This document shows positions 1-10,404 of a stretch of 64,000 nt of DNA, in pieces. The stretch is from Muraenolepis orangiensis (lineage: Eukaryota; Chordata; Actinopteri; Gadiformes; Muraenolepididae). Location of the stretch: assembly GCA_027704905.1 (NCBI GenBank), contig CM051002.1, positions 11,734,447-11,798,446 of the forward strand. Direction: 5' to 3'. Position numbers and translations under genes: made by a program. The notes beneath the pieces are model-generated. The model saw nothing but the letters and a program-made list of their open reading frames with translations, was not told the DNA's origin and did no database searches. Position 1 is the stretch's first letter. Every line of letters begins with the position of its first letter.

Positions 1-270
1 TGTATATATACGCATTTTCACTTACGACGACATCAAATTCAAGTTAATTGGTTTTAGAAAAAATATTTAAAAATGTCGGTATAATTTGTATAATTTGGTA
101 GAAACATATAAATGTGTTGATGTTGTCCTCTAGTGGTCATTTGTTCTACTATTTAAAAAATAAACAATGCAACGATTAACAAGACGTGTATATATAAGCA
201 TTTACTTACGACGACATGCATTTCAAAGTTAATTGGTTTTAGAAAAATACTTTTAAATGTCCATTATGTA
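1..270. repeat. Diverged direct repeat, two units offset by about 186 bp
   Basis: A block beginning tgtatatata, followed by gcatttt, cttacgacgacat and gttaattggttttag, occurs at 1-80 and again, diverged by small indels, at about 187-270. The intervening sequence is AT-rich and has no gene. It lies just upstream of the putative rab7a promoter. Whether it is a local tandem duplication or part of a larger repeat cannot be told from this window. Confidence 0.6.
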
Positions 271-329
271 AATATCGAACTGGGGGCGTATACGCCTTCA
301 TGCTGCGCTCTAGAACGAATGCTTTGCGT

Positions 330-699
330 GAGTCTTTAAAGTGGGCGGGTGTACGCGTGACGTAGGCACGTGGTAAGGAGGAAGTGAAAGAAGAGCAGCT
401 GAGATCGAGCTGAGATAGCGAATAGTTAGCTCGCTGGCCAGCAAGCATCAAAGGAGAGTGCCACGTTAAAAACGAATTTGGCCACATCTGTCTTATTGTT
501 TCGCGTGAATTATTAGCCGTGGCACACGATCAGAAGTCAGACATTTACCGTTATCGCTAGCCGACAAGTTAAATGCCAGCGAGTCAGTCCTCTTGACACA
601 CAGGGCTAGCCACTTGCTTTCTTCAACAATAACAGCCAGCTAGCCATCAAAGCGACCCACGTCAACAACTCACTGTTCCTGCCCGCGACAAGTTAAAAA
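330..699 (+). promoter_or_regulatory. rab7a: Putative rab7a promoter and non-coding first exon
   Basis: This GC-richer stretch precedes rab7a. It contains a CRE-like TGACGTA at 358-364 and a palindromic E-box CACGTG at 367-372. A strong splice donor (AAA|GTGAGT, intron from 700) could end a non-coding first exon that splices to the acceptor just before the ATG exon near 4.2 kb. The E-box core is the type bound by TFEB/MiT factors, which are known to control lysosomal genes. The assignment of exon and promoter is inferred. Confidence 0.35.
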
Positions 700-3600
700 G
701 TGAGTCCTTCAAATCGTTATTAGCCTTATTGTTTACGTGTTTTGAGTTAAGAATGTACTGAATGTAGCGTTACTCAATGTCAAACGACGGCTAGCTACGG
801 CTACCGTCGGTGATGGTGCAATATTCTTGGAAGAAGCAGGTTGGGGAAAACAACTCCGGCCTGTAGCCTCGGTCGGGTCGGTCTCACCAGGATTGTGAAA
901 CATACGCAGCTCCGTCTACCAACTAACTCGTTTGCGTGGAAGGATCGATTACTACTATGTAGGGTGTTGTTGTATTACGGTGGACAGTATTTGACCACCG
1001 TTTTTTTTTTTTTTTTAAAGCATACGCGTGTGGACCGCCGATTGTAACGGCACTGTTGTTGTTATTAAACTATTGAGCCTCGACGCCAACTACGGAATAT
1101 TGTATTCGCGTACCGTCACCGTTCAAACGCTGTTTTCTTCTACGTATATATATGGATTTAGAAGTGAATGTCGGATGAGTCGCAAGCATTGTAAAACAAG
1201 TCGGGCCATCCCGATACTTTTCTCCGCAGTGTCCACCTTTTTTATTTTTATTTTTTAATTTAATCCTGTTTTGTTATTTAAAAAAAAAAAATTCGGTTAA
1301 ATGCCTACTGTTGTCCCCGTTTTTGGTGTTGGGGTGGTACCCTATGGTATACCCAGGGGTCTGTTTACGTCCCACGCTTTGCTGTCGCTTAACACTGGGG
1401 TGTTTTGACTAATTTATTCGCAACACTCGATTTTACGGACCCGACAACCCGCATGTGACTTGTTCCAATGTCCTCTGGCCTTCGCGGCACGTCGTAAACC
1501 GCTGTCTCCGAGACATGTACTACTTTAGGATGTTAAACTGTTGCTTGGTAATCCAGGCGGTGATAATAAACTGCACTGCTTTGGCAACATGCATTAATTT
1601 AGGAAAAATGTCACTCTTTCTAAATATAAAACTGGCCCGTGTATTGGAATATCCCACTGTGTAACCATGTATTACTCATACTTGTAGAGTTTCTAACATG
1701 TTCCATGCGGTTTATGCAGCCTTTGTTTTAGTTTCTTGTCTTTTTGGAAGGAACTGTGATGAGTGGAATACTCTTATAGCAGCGCAACGTTGAGTATGGA
1801 TTCAATTGATAATGGCTGGCCTTGTTTATTTGATTATTGGGAGATGGTGTGAGAAGTTGCGATAAGTTGCGTCAGTTAATTCCAAGTTGACTCTAACCTC
1901 AACAACCTGTGGTACAATTGCTTTTTTATGTTTGTATGAGATCACTATATGGGTGTGTAGCTAGCTTGTTGTCACATGTAAAACAAAAAAGGGTGTGTAA
2001 TATGATAACATGTGATTCATGGTGTCTTGTTTTGCAAGACTATAGACTTAAAACCTTTAGGCCTTTAATTGTATTTTGTAGACATGGCCTTATATGTTGT
2101 CTGTATCACTCACACAATGAAATGAACTAAATACTTTATTCAATTGCAATACTGTTATCAAACCCAGGTGGTGATTGAATGAATCCAACGTAAAGTAGCT
2201 TTGTGCATTCATTGGAAACCATCACATGATAAACTAAAGTGAAACAAATCCGAACCATTTCATGTGTGACCCTAGCAAACTGCAGGCAAACACCCAGTCC
2301 TGTTCTACAATGCTACACATTTCACATACAACAGCAAGCATGTTGTGGTTCATCGGTAATATAAATATCTGCAAAGAACTAAATCACATAAGTTGTTGTT
2401 TTATGACACCGTAACATGATCCTCTGAGCAGACAAGGTCTACGTCCCTGGCAACGAATGCTTATTTCACAGTTTGGAACTGTGGTGTGGTGTTGCTATGG
2501 TCATGTGACAATGGGCTGAGCATGACTATCGGTATTCTCCCTGGCTGGGTACAAGATACTTGTGTCACAGGAGAATGGCTGTTTGAGTGTTCTACCTGAA
2601 GCCTTGAAACGTTGTTGTCCTTTTGTTGCCTCGATGTTTACTGCAGTTTTTTGTTGGCTAGACCTGTCTGTGCTTACGTAGAAAAGGGTATGTGTATTGC
2701 CGTCTTTAAGTGTCACTTATTGTAGTTTGGGTTTATATTTAGGTCAATCTGTTCAAAGTTATCCCAATTGGCCTGGTCTGGGGTGTCTTGTTGCTTTCAG
2801 ATTTTTGGTGCTCCATCTTTTAGGAAGGTTGAAATACGCATGGCCTAGTACCTATAGAATGTAGCCAGACTCCTCCATCAATGCTATAGATTATTTGATT
2901 GTGTCTGTGCAGCCTGAACAAATCATGTTGACGAATGTATTGATTTTGCTCACTTAATTCATGAGCGCTGTGCTTGGTTCAGCCAAGTGGAATAAAGATG
3001 TTAACCAGTCAAAAGCTCAAAATCTCACAGCTGGCATTCCACAGATAGGCCAAAGTCTGCATATATTTAATAGGCTCGACTATAGATAACATTATGAACT
3101 GTGGCTTTTTCATCGAGGGTCTATATTTAACTTGCACTTAGACTATGGCTTTTTTCCACATAGATTAGAAAGATATATAGATTATAGTATAGTGGATGAG
3201 CAAACACTTTCTAATATGAAGAACCGTTCTTGTATGTTGGTACACTTGGAAGTTCCTTTTTTTTTAATCTTGTTCCTCAATATGTGCCTCTAGGTGTTGG
3301 ATTGGGTTTATTGAAATGAATGGTTCAACTGTTTTTCTTCAATGTTCAACTAGAAAGTGTATATACTGTGTGTGTGTCTATATATACAATTTGTTCAAGG
3401 GCCCCAGTGACTACTGTTAGTTTTAATGCTGTGATTTGCCAGTGGAATGTGTTGGTACGTTAAGAACAAGAAGTGATCAAAGTGTATTAAACCAACTATT
3501 CTTGACAGTGTGATTGCCTTGATTATCCGATTGTTCTGGGTTAGAGCTTTACCATTTTTTAGCACCACCCATTTTTCGCTCGGCCCACCTTAATCTGTGG

Positions 3601-4200
3601 TTAGTTTTCGCCAAAGGGTTTGATTGGTTCAGGTTTGACCTTTTTTGACGGCAAAAATTTAGTCTCTGGTTTCAAATTGAACACGTCAGTAAATCTTAAC
3701 GGGAAGGTATGTGCTCCGCTTTAGGAAATGAAGCGCCATAGGATCAAACAAACAAACCATTGGACTGTCTGGCTAGAGGGATGTTTTGCTGTATGGGCTT
3801 CTTTAACCGCGTCATTCATGTACTTGGTTTTGGGTATTGGGTGTCGTTATTTCTCTCTGTTTCTGTTGCAACACACTGTGTGTGTGTGTGTGAGTGATCA
3901 GGAATGATGTGTCCCTCGTGATTTCGGAGACTGCTTAAAAAGCACATGACTGAATGAATGCAGTTCCAACTTGAGTGGTTGGGAATTCTTCATTAAATTC
4001 GACCTAGAAGTTTATGTTATACATAGTGGTTACATCATGTACAATGAGCTTTGCTACACTGAGCGTAGAAACCAATAAACTTTGACTGGATGCATTTTGA
4101 TGGCTCTCACTAACGATCAATAAACTATGACTGGAAGGATTGTGTTCTATTTTTTTTTTTCTTAACGCTTAAAATTCTTGACATGGTCATCGTTTCTGTC
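700..4200 (+). other. Putative first intron of rab7a, no gene seen
   Basis: About 3.5 kb of AT-rich sequence with no coding exon that I recognise. Features seen are a homopolymer T run near 1000, a short TG run near 3880, and an imperfect local duplication around 4073-4140 in which caataaact.tgactgga is repeated. The short open frames show no family resemblance and have no splice context. Confidence 0.5.
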
Positions 4201-4215
4201 TGCAGCGCTGATAAC

Positions 4216-6195
4216 ATGACATCCAGGAAGAAAGTGCTGCTGAAAGTCATCATTCTAGGGGACTCTGGGTGAGTGAGACTCTCTTAGGTCAAAAGGTCCA
4301 AGACTTACTTGGATCCACCAAAACATGTGCCTTGTTCAGGATACAGCTTTCATTGATTTGCCCCACGCCTCGCTCTCTTTCAAGGCCAGAATGTTCTGAC
4401 CGCTTGTTTTCTTATATCAAAATAGAGTTAAAAAAAAAAAAGATATGGAATAAGTGTAACCTTTTTTTAATTGCTTCAATTTTAATCAAAGGAAATGATC
4501 TGGGCTGTCAAATCAACCCATGCCATTTATTTTGGTCTACTCATTTTCCTTGCTCTCTTCTCCTCCAGTGTTGGGAAGACCTCCTTGATGAACCAGTATG
4601 TTAATAAAAAGTTCAGTAACCAGTATAAAGCTACAATAGGAGCAGACTTCTTGACCAAGGAAGTGATGGTGGACGACCGGCTTGTTACAATGCAGGTGAG
4701 GAAATATATATATATATTTTAAATAATGTAATATTAAAACATGATTACATATGACTCACAGGACATGGTTAATCCAGTGTTGTGATACCAATACAGTATA
4801 GGATATAACATAATAACACACAAAATGGGAACCACAGTTGACACTTTTTGTGGATTGTATTCTAATGATGTTCCTCTTTTCTCAATTTCCGACTGGTGGC
4901 GGTCCAGATCTGGGACACGGCTGGCCAGGAGAGGTTCCAGTCTCTGGGCGTGGCGTTCTACCGAGGGGCGGACTGCTGCGTGCTGGTGTTTGACGTGACC
5001 GCACCGAACACCTTCAAGACCCTGGACAGTTGGAGAGACGAGTTCTTGATCCAAGCCAGCCCGCGAGACCCTGAGAACTTCCCCTTTGTGGTCTTGGGCA
5101 ACAAGATTGACTTGGAGAATAGACAAGTTAGTATGACTATGTGATCAAGTACTTCACGTTACGGCAACAATATAGCGCTCTGGTTAGATGCCAAATCTTA
5201 TCTAATCTAATGGGCTAATGGTCCATAGTCACAACAGCGCTTCCTGTTTTATTTTTTAAGTTTTGTTTTAAACATGGTCATATGTCATGGCAAGCGCGCG
5301 TGTGTAGCGACACGCAAGCGCGCGTGTGTAGCGACACGCAAGCGCGCGTGTGTAGCGACACGCAAGCGCGCGTGTGTAGCGACACGCAAGCGCGCGTGTG
5401 TAGCGACACGCAAATGTGCGGAAATGTGCAGGCTGAGAAGCAGCTGTGCGTGTAGGGCCTGTGCGATGGGGCGTGTCCTTCAATGCGTTTGTCAGGTTAA
5501 ACTCCACACTACATTTGAAATGGCAGTTACCATCACCAAATCAGTCCCCTAAGGCTTTGTTCACGTGTCATACAAACGTCTACACGAGTAATATTCCGAA
5601 GAACGTATCCTGCTGGTCGGTTTTTAGTTGAATAGACACGTACACGCCATGTCTTTTAACCAGGGGACACTGGGTTGGTGACTATAGGACAACTGAAAAC
5701 TACAATCTCTGCTTTGTAGCCTATTGTGTGACCCATTTGTTTGTGTTTTGTCTTTGAACAGGTCACCACCAAAAGGGCTCAGGCATGGTGTCAAAGTAAG
5801 AACAACATCCCATATTTCGAGACCAGTGCCAAAGAAGCCATCAACGTTGAACAGGCATTCCAGACCATTGCGCGTAACGCCCTGAAGCAGGTACGTTTAT
5901 GCGGGACGGGGCTGGATGATCTAGTCAAAATCAATCACCAAATTGGCTTGTCCTCATCAAGCCAGGCAACATAATTGTGTATAACGATATCACAACATGA
6001 TTCCACTCCAATACAAGAAAGACCAGTTTGATATTTTGTTTAAACGTCCGATGTTCAATACTCCTATTTGCATCCCACCGTCCCCACGGCGGCTCTCAGG
6101 AGACGGAGGTGGAGCTGTACAATGAATTCCCAGAGCCCATCAAACTGGATCGGAATGACAGAGCGAAGCCCTCGGCAGAGAGCTGCAGCTGCTGA
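4216..6195 (+). CDS. rab7a: Ras-related protein Rab-7a
   Basis: Small GTPase that directs late endosome-lysosome and autophagosome-lysosome traffic. Coding exons are 4216-4268, 4569-4695, 4908-5126, 5762-5890 and 6100-6195. They total 624 bp, 207 residues plus stop, the usual family length. Visible motifs are P-loop GDSGVGKT (15-22), switch I/effector ATIGADF, G3 WDTAGQE, G4 NKID, G5 ETSAK and the C-terminal CSC for double geranylgeranylation. The sequence is almost identical to mammalian Rab7a. The ATG is the first in its exon, shortly after a TGCAG acceptor-like site, so the 5' UTR is probably split by a long first intron. Intron 4 (5127-5761) carries a 24-bp minisatellite. An A-rich stretch with AATAAA-type motifs near 6730-6745 may be the poly(A) signal. 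All introns are GT-AG and the frame is unbroken. Confidence 0.97.
5289..5412. repeat. 24-bp minisatellite, about 5 copies
   Basis: Five near-identical tandem copies of a 24-bp unit (aagcgcgcgtgtgtag followed by cgacacgc) lie inside rab7a intron 4. The unit includes alternating purine-pyrimidine GCGCGCGTGTGT, a Z-DNA-prone composition, and is rich in CpG compared with the flanking AT-rich intron. Its length is a multiple of three, so it produces spurious open frames on both strands. Confidence 0.9.
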
Positions 6196-7640
6196 AGGAG
6201 AACCTGGACCTCGTCTCTTCTCTCCAACAACCCCCACCCACCCACCCTGTCACCCTGTTACTTTATGTGTTGCCCCCCCCACCTCTGCAGGGAAAGGAAC
6301 TTCCCTACTCGTCTTCCTCTGTCATGCTTCTGTCGATGTCATCGAACACACACACACACACACTACGTTGCACGTGGACTTATTCCAACACTCACATTAG
6401 TACCCTAGAATCTTCTTTTTTTAGAAACATGCTGACAAATTCAGTGGTCAGAGTTCATGTGAGAGGTGACGGCTGCCCCCTCTCTGCCTTTCACGTGCCC
6501 ATGACTTGCTAGCCTAGCCTCCCCTCTTCCTGTTCAAATAATCCAGCCACATGTTCCTGGCTGGGGAAGCCAGATGGAGCCCTAACGGAGTACAATTAGA
6601 AACATGGGCTACCCAACACCCTGTAATGTGAGATTATGTTGATGAAGTTCAGCATCCCAATTATTGTCTCTTATTACACCCCTTTCAAGTCCTTTTTTAG
6701 AAATGTTTGCTTTCTATGGTCTGTTTAAAAAAAATAAAAAATAAAAAAAATGAAACATCTAACAAACTATATATAGATAAATTATATATATGTATACTAT
6801 TTGGCTGGTAAAGATATTTCAAATGCCAGTCTGAAACATTTGTCTGCACTTTTTATGTTTTGCCTTTAAATGTTTTCATTGTTTAGGGATGACTGATTTT
6901 TGGACATTGTCTGCCATTGCAACCATCTTGGTAAATGTTGAATTGTGTATTATGATCTCCCCTTTTCATGTCAAATTCCCCACGTAACATACGCCTTCTT
7001 ACAATGCCTCCTTAATGCTAATGTGTTCATGGGCGAAGATTGCAAATCGGAAAACAATCAGTCACTACCAACCAATGTGCTGATTTAAAATGTGTAGAGG
7101 ATCGATATTCAGACATTAATACTTTTTGCTTTTTATGTAAATGATATGTACTGCTACTATTGCTGCTGTATGTGTTCGGTCCTTTGTCATAAGTCTTCCT
7201 TCACCGCTGTGGAATTACAGTATCACTGCATCACACTTTTTGGTTATTTCTGTCATTTCTATTTGCTTGTAGCTCAGGTTGGCCGAAAACTTAATATTCA
7301 TTTTTCACTCTGTGTATACAGGTGCAGGTAAAATACTGATAGATCGAAAAGGAATGGAAATTTTTTCCATCTGAATAAGTATTTTTGGTTTTGTTTTTGC
7401 CCTCATAATACTCCTTTCCCTGAAAGATCACTGCAATACCAATGTTGTTGAAAAATCCGGACGTCAAATAATAAAAAAATCTTGAATATATGAATTGTCT
7501 GTAGTATTTGTTAGGCTTTATTTTCCATATTTTTCTTCTTTTATTTTGTGTCGAGTTAAAAAAAAAATCTGCATTTAAATCGATCATACAGCAAGTGAGA
7601 TAAAGTCTGGTTACTGTGACTTTAAAAGTTCGGTCTCTAG
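6196..7640 (+). other. rab7a 3' UTR and intergenic spacer
   Basis: Sequence after the rab7a stop up to the arpc4 promoter. It has a short (CA)n at 6348-6362 and A-rich AATAAA-like motifs at about 6730-6745, and is otherwise AT-rich. No other gene is seen. Open frames on the minus strand between 7291 and 7833 run through the arpc4 first exon and have no family match. Confidence 0.5.
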
Positions 7641-7647
7641 TTTGCAG

Positions 7648-7724
7648 CATGTGACTTCCGGTGTATTCCCGGAAAAGGTTTGACAACTGTACTTCCGGCT
7701 TCAGACGCCCCTCTGCATACAGAC
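7648..7724 (+). promoter_or_regulatory. arpc4: arpc4 proximal promoter with ETS motifs
   Basis: Two perfect ACTTCCGG motifs (7654-7661 and 7691-7698) and a CCCGGAAA between them lie within 75 bp of the arpc4 ATG. ACTTCCGG is the ETS/GABP core common near TATA-less housekeeping start sites. No TATA box is seen. The function is inferred. Confidence 0.5.
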
Positions 7725-9749
7725 ATGGTAGGACTGTCTTCATTCTGTACCTTTTACTTTCTGTACGTCTTGGTTGACAGACGAAACCAATGTGTGTTTG
7801 CGCCCTACTGTTAACTACGATATAGTCGTACAAAGCTTTGAGCCGTTGTCAATTATCTTTCGTTTGAAACGCTGAAATACGCTAACTGGCTAGCATTAGC
7901 TTAGTGGCCCCTTTTGGTACAAAATACAAAAGTGTCATATAATCGTATACGTACAAAATGGAATGCAAAAAAATATATATACATGTATGACCAAGTAGTA
8001 CTATGTGGACCCTCTCTATTACCCGCATTTTTACGGTGGTGACACGGCCTGTTAAAGATGTGTTAATTATTCGCTGAATTTATGCCTTTTTTTGGTGCGG
8101 AAGAAGGCATTTGGACCTGACGTCACTGGGACGCTTGTCCTCCTTTTCACGTTTCCGCCTTCTGCATATATATCTAGATATGTATCTATATATAGATGTA
8201 TATCTATATAGATATATATCGTATACTTTTACCAGTCTCCATGTTAAACCGTAGACTATCAGTAATTCTTGCGAAAATGAAGCAGTTAGTCGCGTGTTAA
8301 CGAGTCATTCTTCCACTTGTATCGCCGCTTGACGTCCCAGTCTGTGATGTCTTTTATTGGTCAAACTAACTACGGAACAGGAGTTTTTATTTGAACTCTA
8401 CGTTTATATTGAGTGTCCGTTTTAATGTAATGTTTTCTGATTCCGTGTATTACTGACCGGAAGTATTATTCTTAAACGTGTGAAAATGCCCTCATTTTGT
8501 GAATATAACAACGATTTACGTTTAGAAGCTACATTTTGGGGGTGCTTTATTCAGTCACTGGCCAGATCAAGAGTCTTGAATACACATGGGCCTTCATCTG
8601 AAACCTTGCTATACATGGTGAAGGCTGTAGGCCGGCGCTTGGTACTTGACCACTGATTTCTGTAGTGCTATCTCTCAGCTTTCTGGTCCTGTTCCTTCCC
8701 TTTGCTCCTTAGACGGCCACTTTGCGTCCGTACCTTAATGCTGTGCGAGCCACTCTCCAGGCTGCCCTCTGCCTGGAGAATTTCTCCTCCCAAGTGGTCG
8801 AGCGCCACAACAAACCAGAGGTGGAAGTACGGTGAGTCAATCACAGGTGTTCACTTATAATCTGAGGTCATTTGTATTAAGGTCATGTTAACAATGGTAT
8901 GTTATATACATATATATGTTTGATGTATTATACAAGTGAGAAAAGCGTAGTGTGTGACTTGGCCTTTATTGTGTTCCACTTCAGGAGTAGTAAAGAGTTG
9001 CTTCTCCAGCCGGTAGTCATCAGCCGCAATGAAAAAGAGAAGGTTCTGATCGAGGGCTCCATCAACTCTGTCAGAGTCAGCATTGCGGTCAAGCAGGTAT
9101 AAATAGGTCTCTTACGCATACCATTCAGAGGTGTGACTCACTGTCACTGGCGTTCATTATGTTGAGGAGTTGAGGGTTATAAATGAATCTGTAACAAAGT
9201 GCTTGCTGACTTGTAGGCGGACGAGATTGAGAAGATCCTGTGCCATAAGTTCATGCGCTTCATGATGATGAGAGCGGAGAACTTCTTCATTCTGAGGAGA
9301 AAGGCAGTGGAGGTAAGACAAAATTGTCTATTGAAACCATGTCAACACCGCACTGTGCTCTGGCGAAACCTCCTCTGGTGGTTTTCTTTTTGTATGTGTT
9401 TTTATTTTATTTATTTTCAGGGCTACGACATCAGTTTCCTCATCACCAACTTCCACACAGAGCAGATGTACAAGCACAAGTTGGTGGACTTTGTCATTCA
9501 TTTCATGGAAGAAATCGACAAGGAGATCAGCGAGATGAAACTCGCCGTCAATGCCAGAGCGCGTATCGTCGCTGAGGAGTTCCTCAAAAACGTGAGTCTT
9601 GGTTAATCAGGTTTCCCCGGCACCCGTTTCCTCATCCTGCTTCTGTTTTTATTATCAATTCTAATATTAATGTGAAGCACAACGTAGTGCTTTTTGTTAA
9701 GAGAATAATATTTTGTCTTGACCTTGTTGTTTCGTTCTTTCAGTTTTGA
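7725..9749 (+). CDS. arpc4: Actin-related protein 2/3 complex subunit 4
   Basis: ARPC4 (p20-Arc), a core structural subunit of the Arp2/3 complex that nucleates branched actin filaments and pairs with ARPC2. Coding exons are 7725-7727, 8713-8831, 8985-9096, 9217-9312, 9421-9591 and 9744-9749. They total 507 bp, 168 residues plus stop, as in other vertebrates. The protein runs from MTATLRPYLNAV through LCLENFSSQVVERHNKPEVE to EEFLKNF, with no frame break. The first coding exon contains only the ATG followed at once by a GT donor, and the last contributes only Phe and the stop. The ATG exon is supported by the position of the ETS-rich promoter and by the phase-0 acceptor at 8712. A poly(A) signal AATAAA is possible near 10060. 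The gene converges on the 3' end of pfkfb4. Confidence 0.95.
8163..8222. repeat. AT-rich imperfect palindrome in arpc4 intron 1
   Basis: A run of atatatctagatatgtatc, tatatatagatg and tatctatatagatatatatc forms nested inverted repeats that could extrude as a hairpin. It is simple-sequence in character and has no coding content. Confidence 0.6.
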
Positions 9750-10404
9750 TGAGACCCTGACATTCCTTATGCTGATCTTGGCTGTCATGAGGACACTCCC
9801 CAGGTCAGACAGATGGCTTCTAGAGTGAATTCCAGAAACATAAAGTTAAAGATGTATATGGTCCATGGATTTTTTGCCCTTCATTTAAGATGTTCCTGTG
9901 CTGGAATAATATTGACGTTTGTACATAAAGAATATTTGCAGCCTGTTTATTTCTGCCTTCAACAGGGCAGGTCCTTTTTGTAATCAAAGTAAGGGATCAA
10001 TATTCGTGAGCACAGGGAATTATTATTATTTTTTTTCTGATAATGTACAACTTTTTTAAAATAAATATATGCACATGCATTTTTTTTGCAATGGCAAACC
10101 TTTAAATGAAAAGGGAAGGTGCAAGGTTTTCTTAACTTTGCACACAGAGAGACAAACCCTATAGGAGAATAACTCGACAGTGATGGATAAATGGCAGTAT
10201 CATTTGTTTGTGTTTTTGTTGGTTTTCTCTCTTTGAACTGTTGCATTACCAATCAAATTGTATTGTAAGACTCAAACACACACACACTGTCTGTAACGGT
10301 GTGTTTGGGTAGTAGTTCATACATTAAACATCTGAAAACAATTGTTTCCTTTTAAGGACGTTTACAATCTTACACTTATTGCAAACAAAGAAACGAGACA
10401 ATTT
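9750..10404 (+). other. arpc4 3' UTR and convergent gap to pfkfb4
   Basis: Sequence after the arpc4 stop. The best plus-strand poly(A) signal is AATAAA near 10060. A minus-strand signal (TTTATT at about 10421-10426) would end pfkfb4, leaving a gap of roughly 300 bp between convergent transcripts. A short (CA)n lies near 10278. Nothing else is seen. Confidence 0.4.

Noticed and set aside
5289..5412. Possible CRISPR-like array
   Set aside because: Units are directly tandem with no spacers, and the host is a eukaryote.
5274..5552. Open frames encoding ACVATRKR repeats
   Set aside because: They are a by-product of the 24-bp (multiple of three) minisatellite in a rab7a intron; no gene context.
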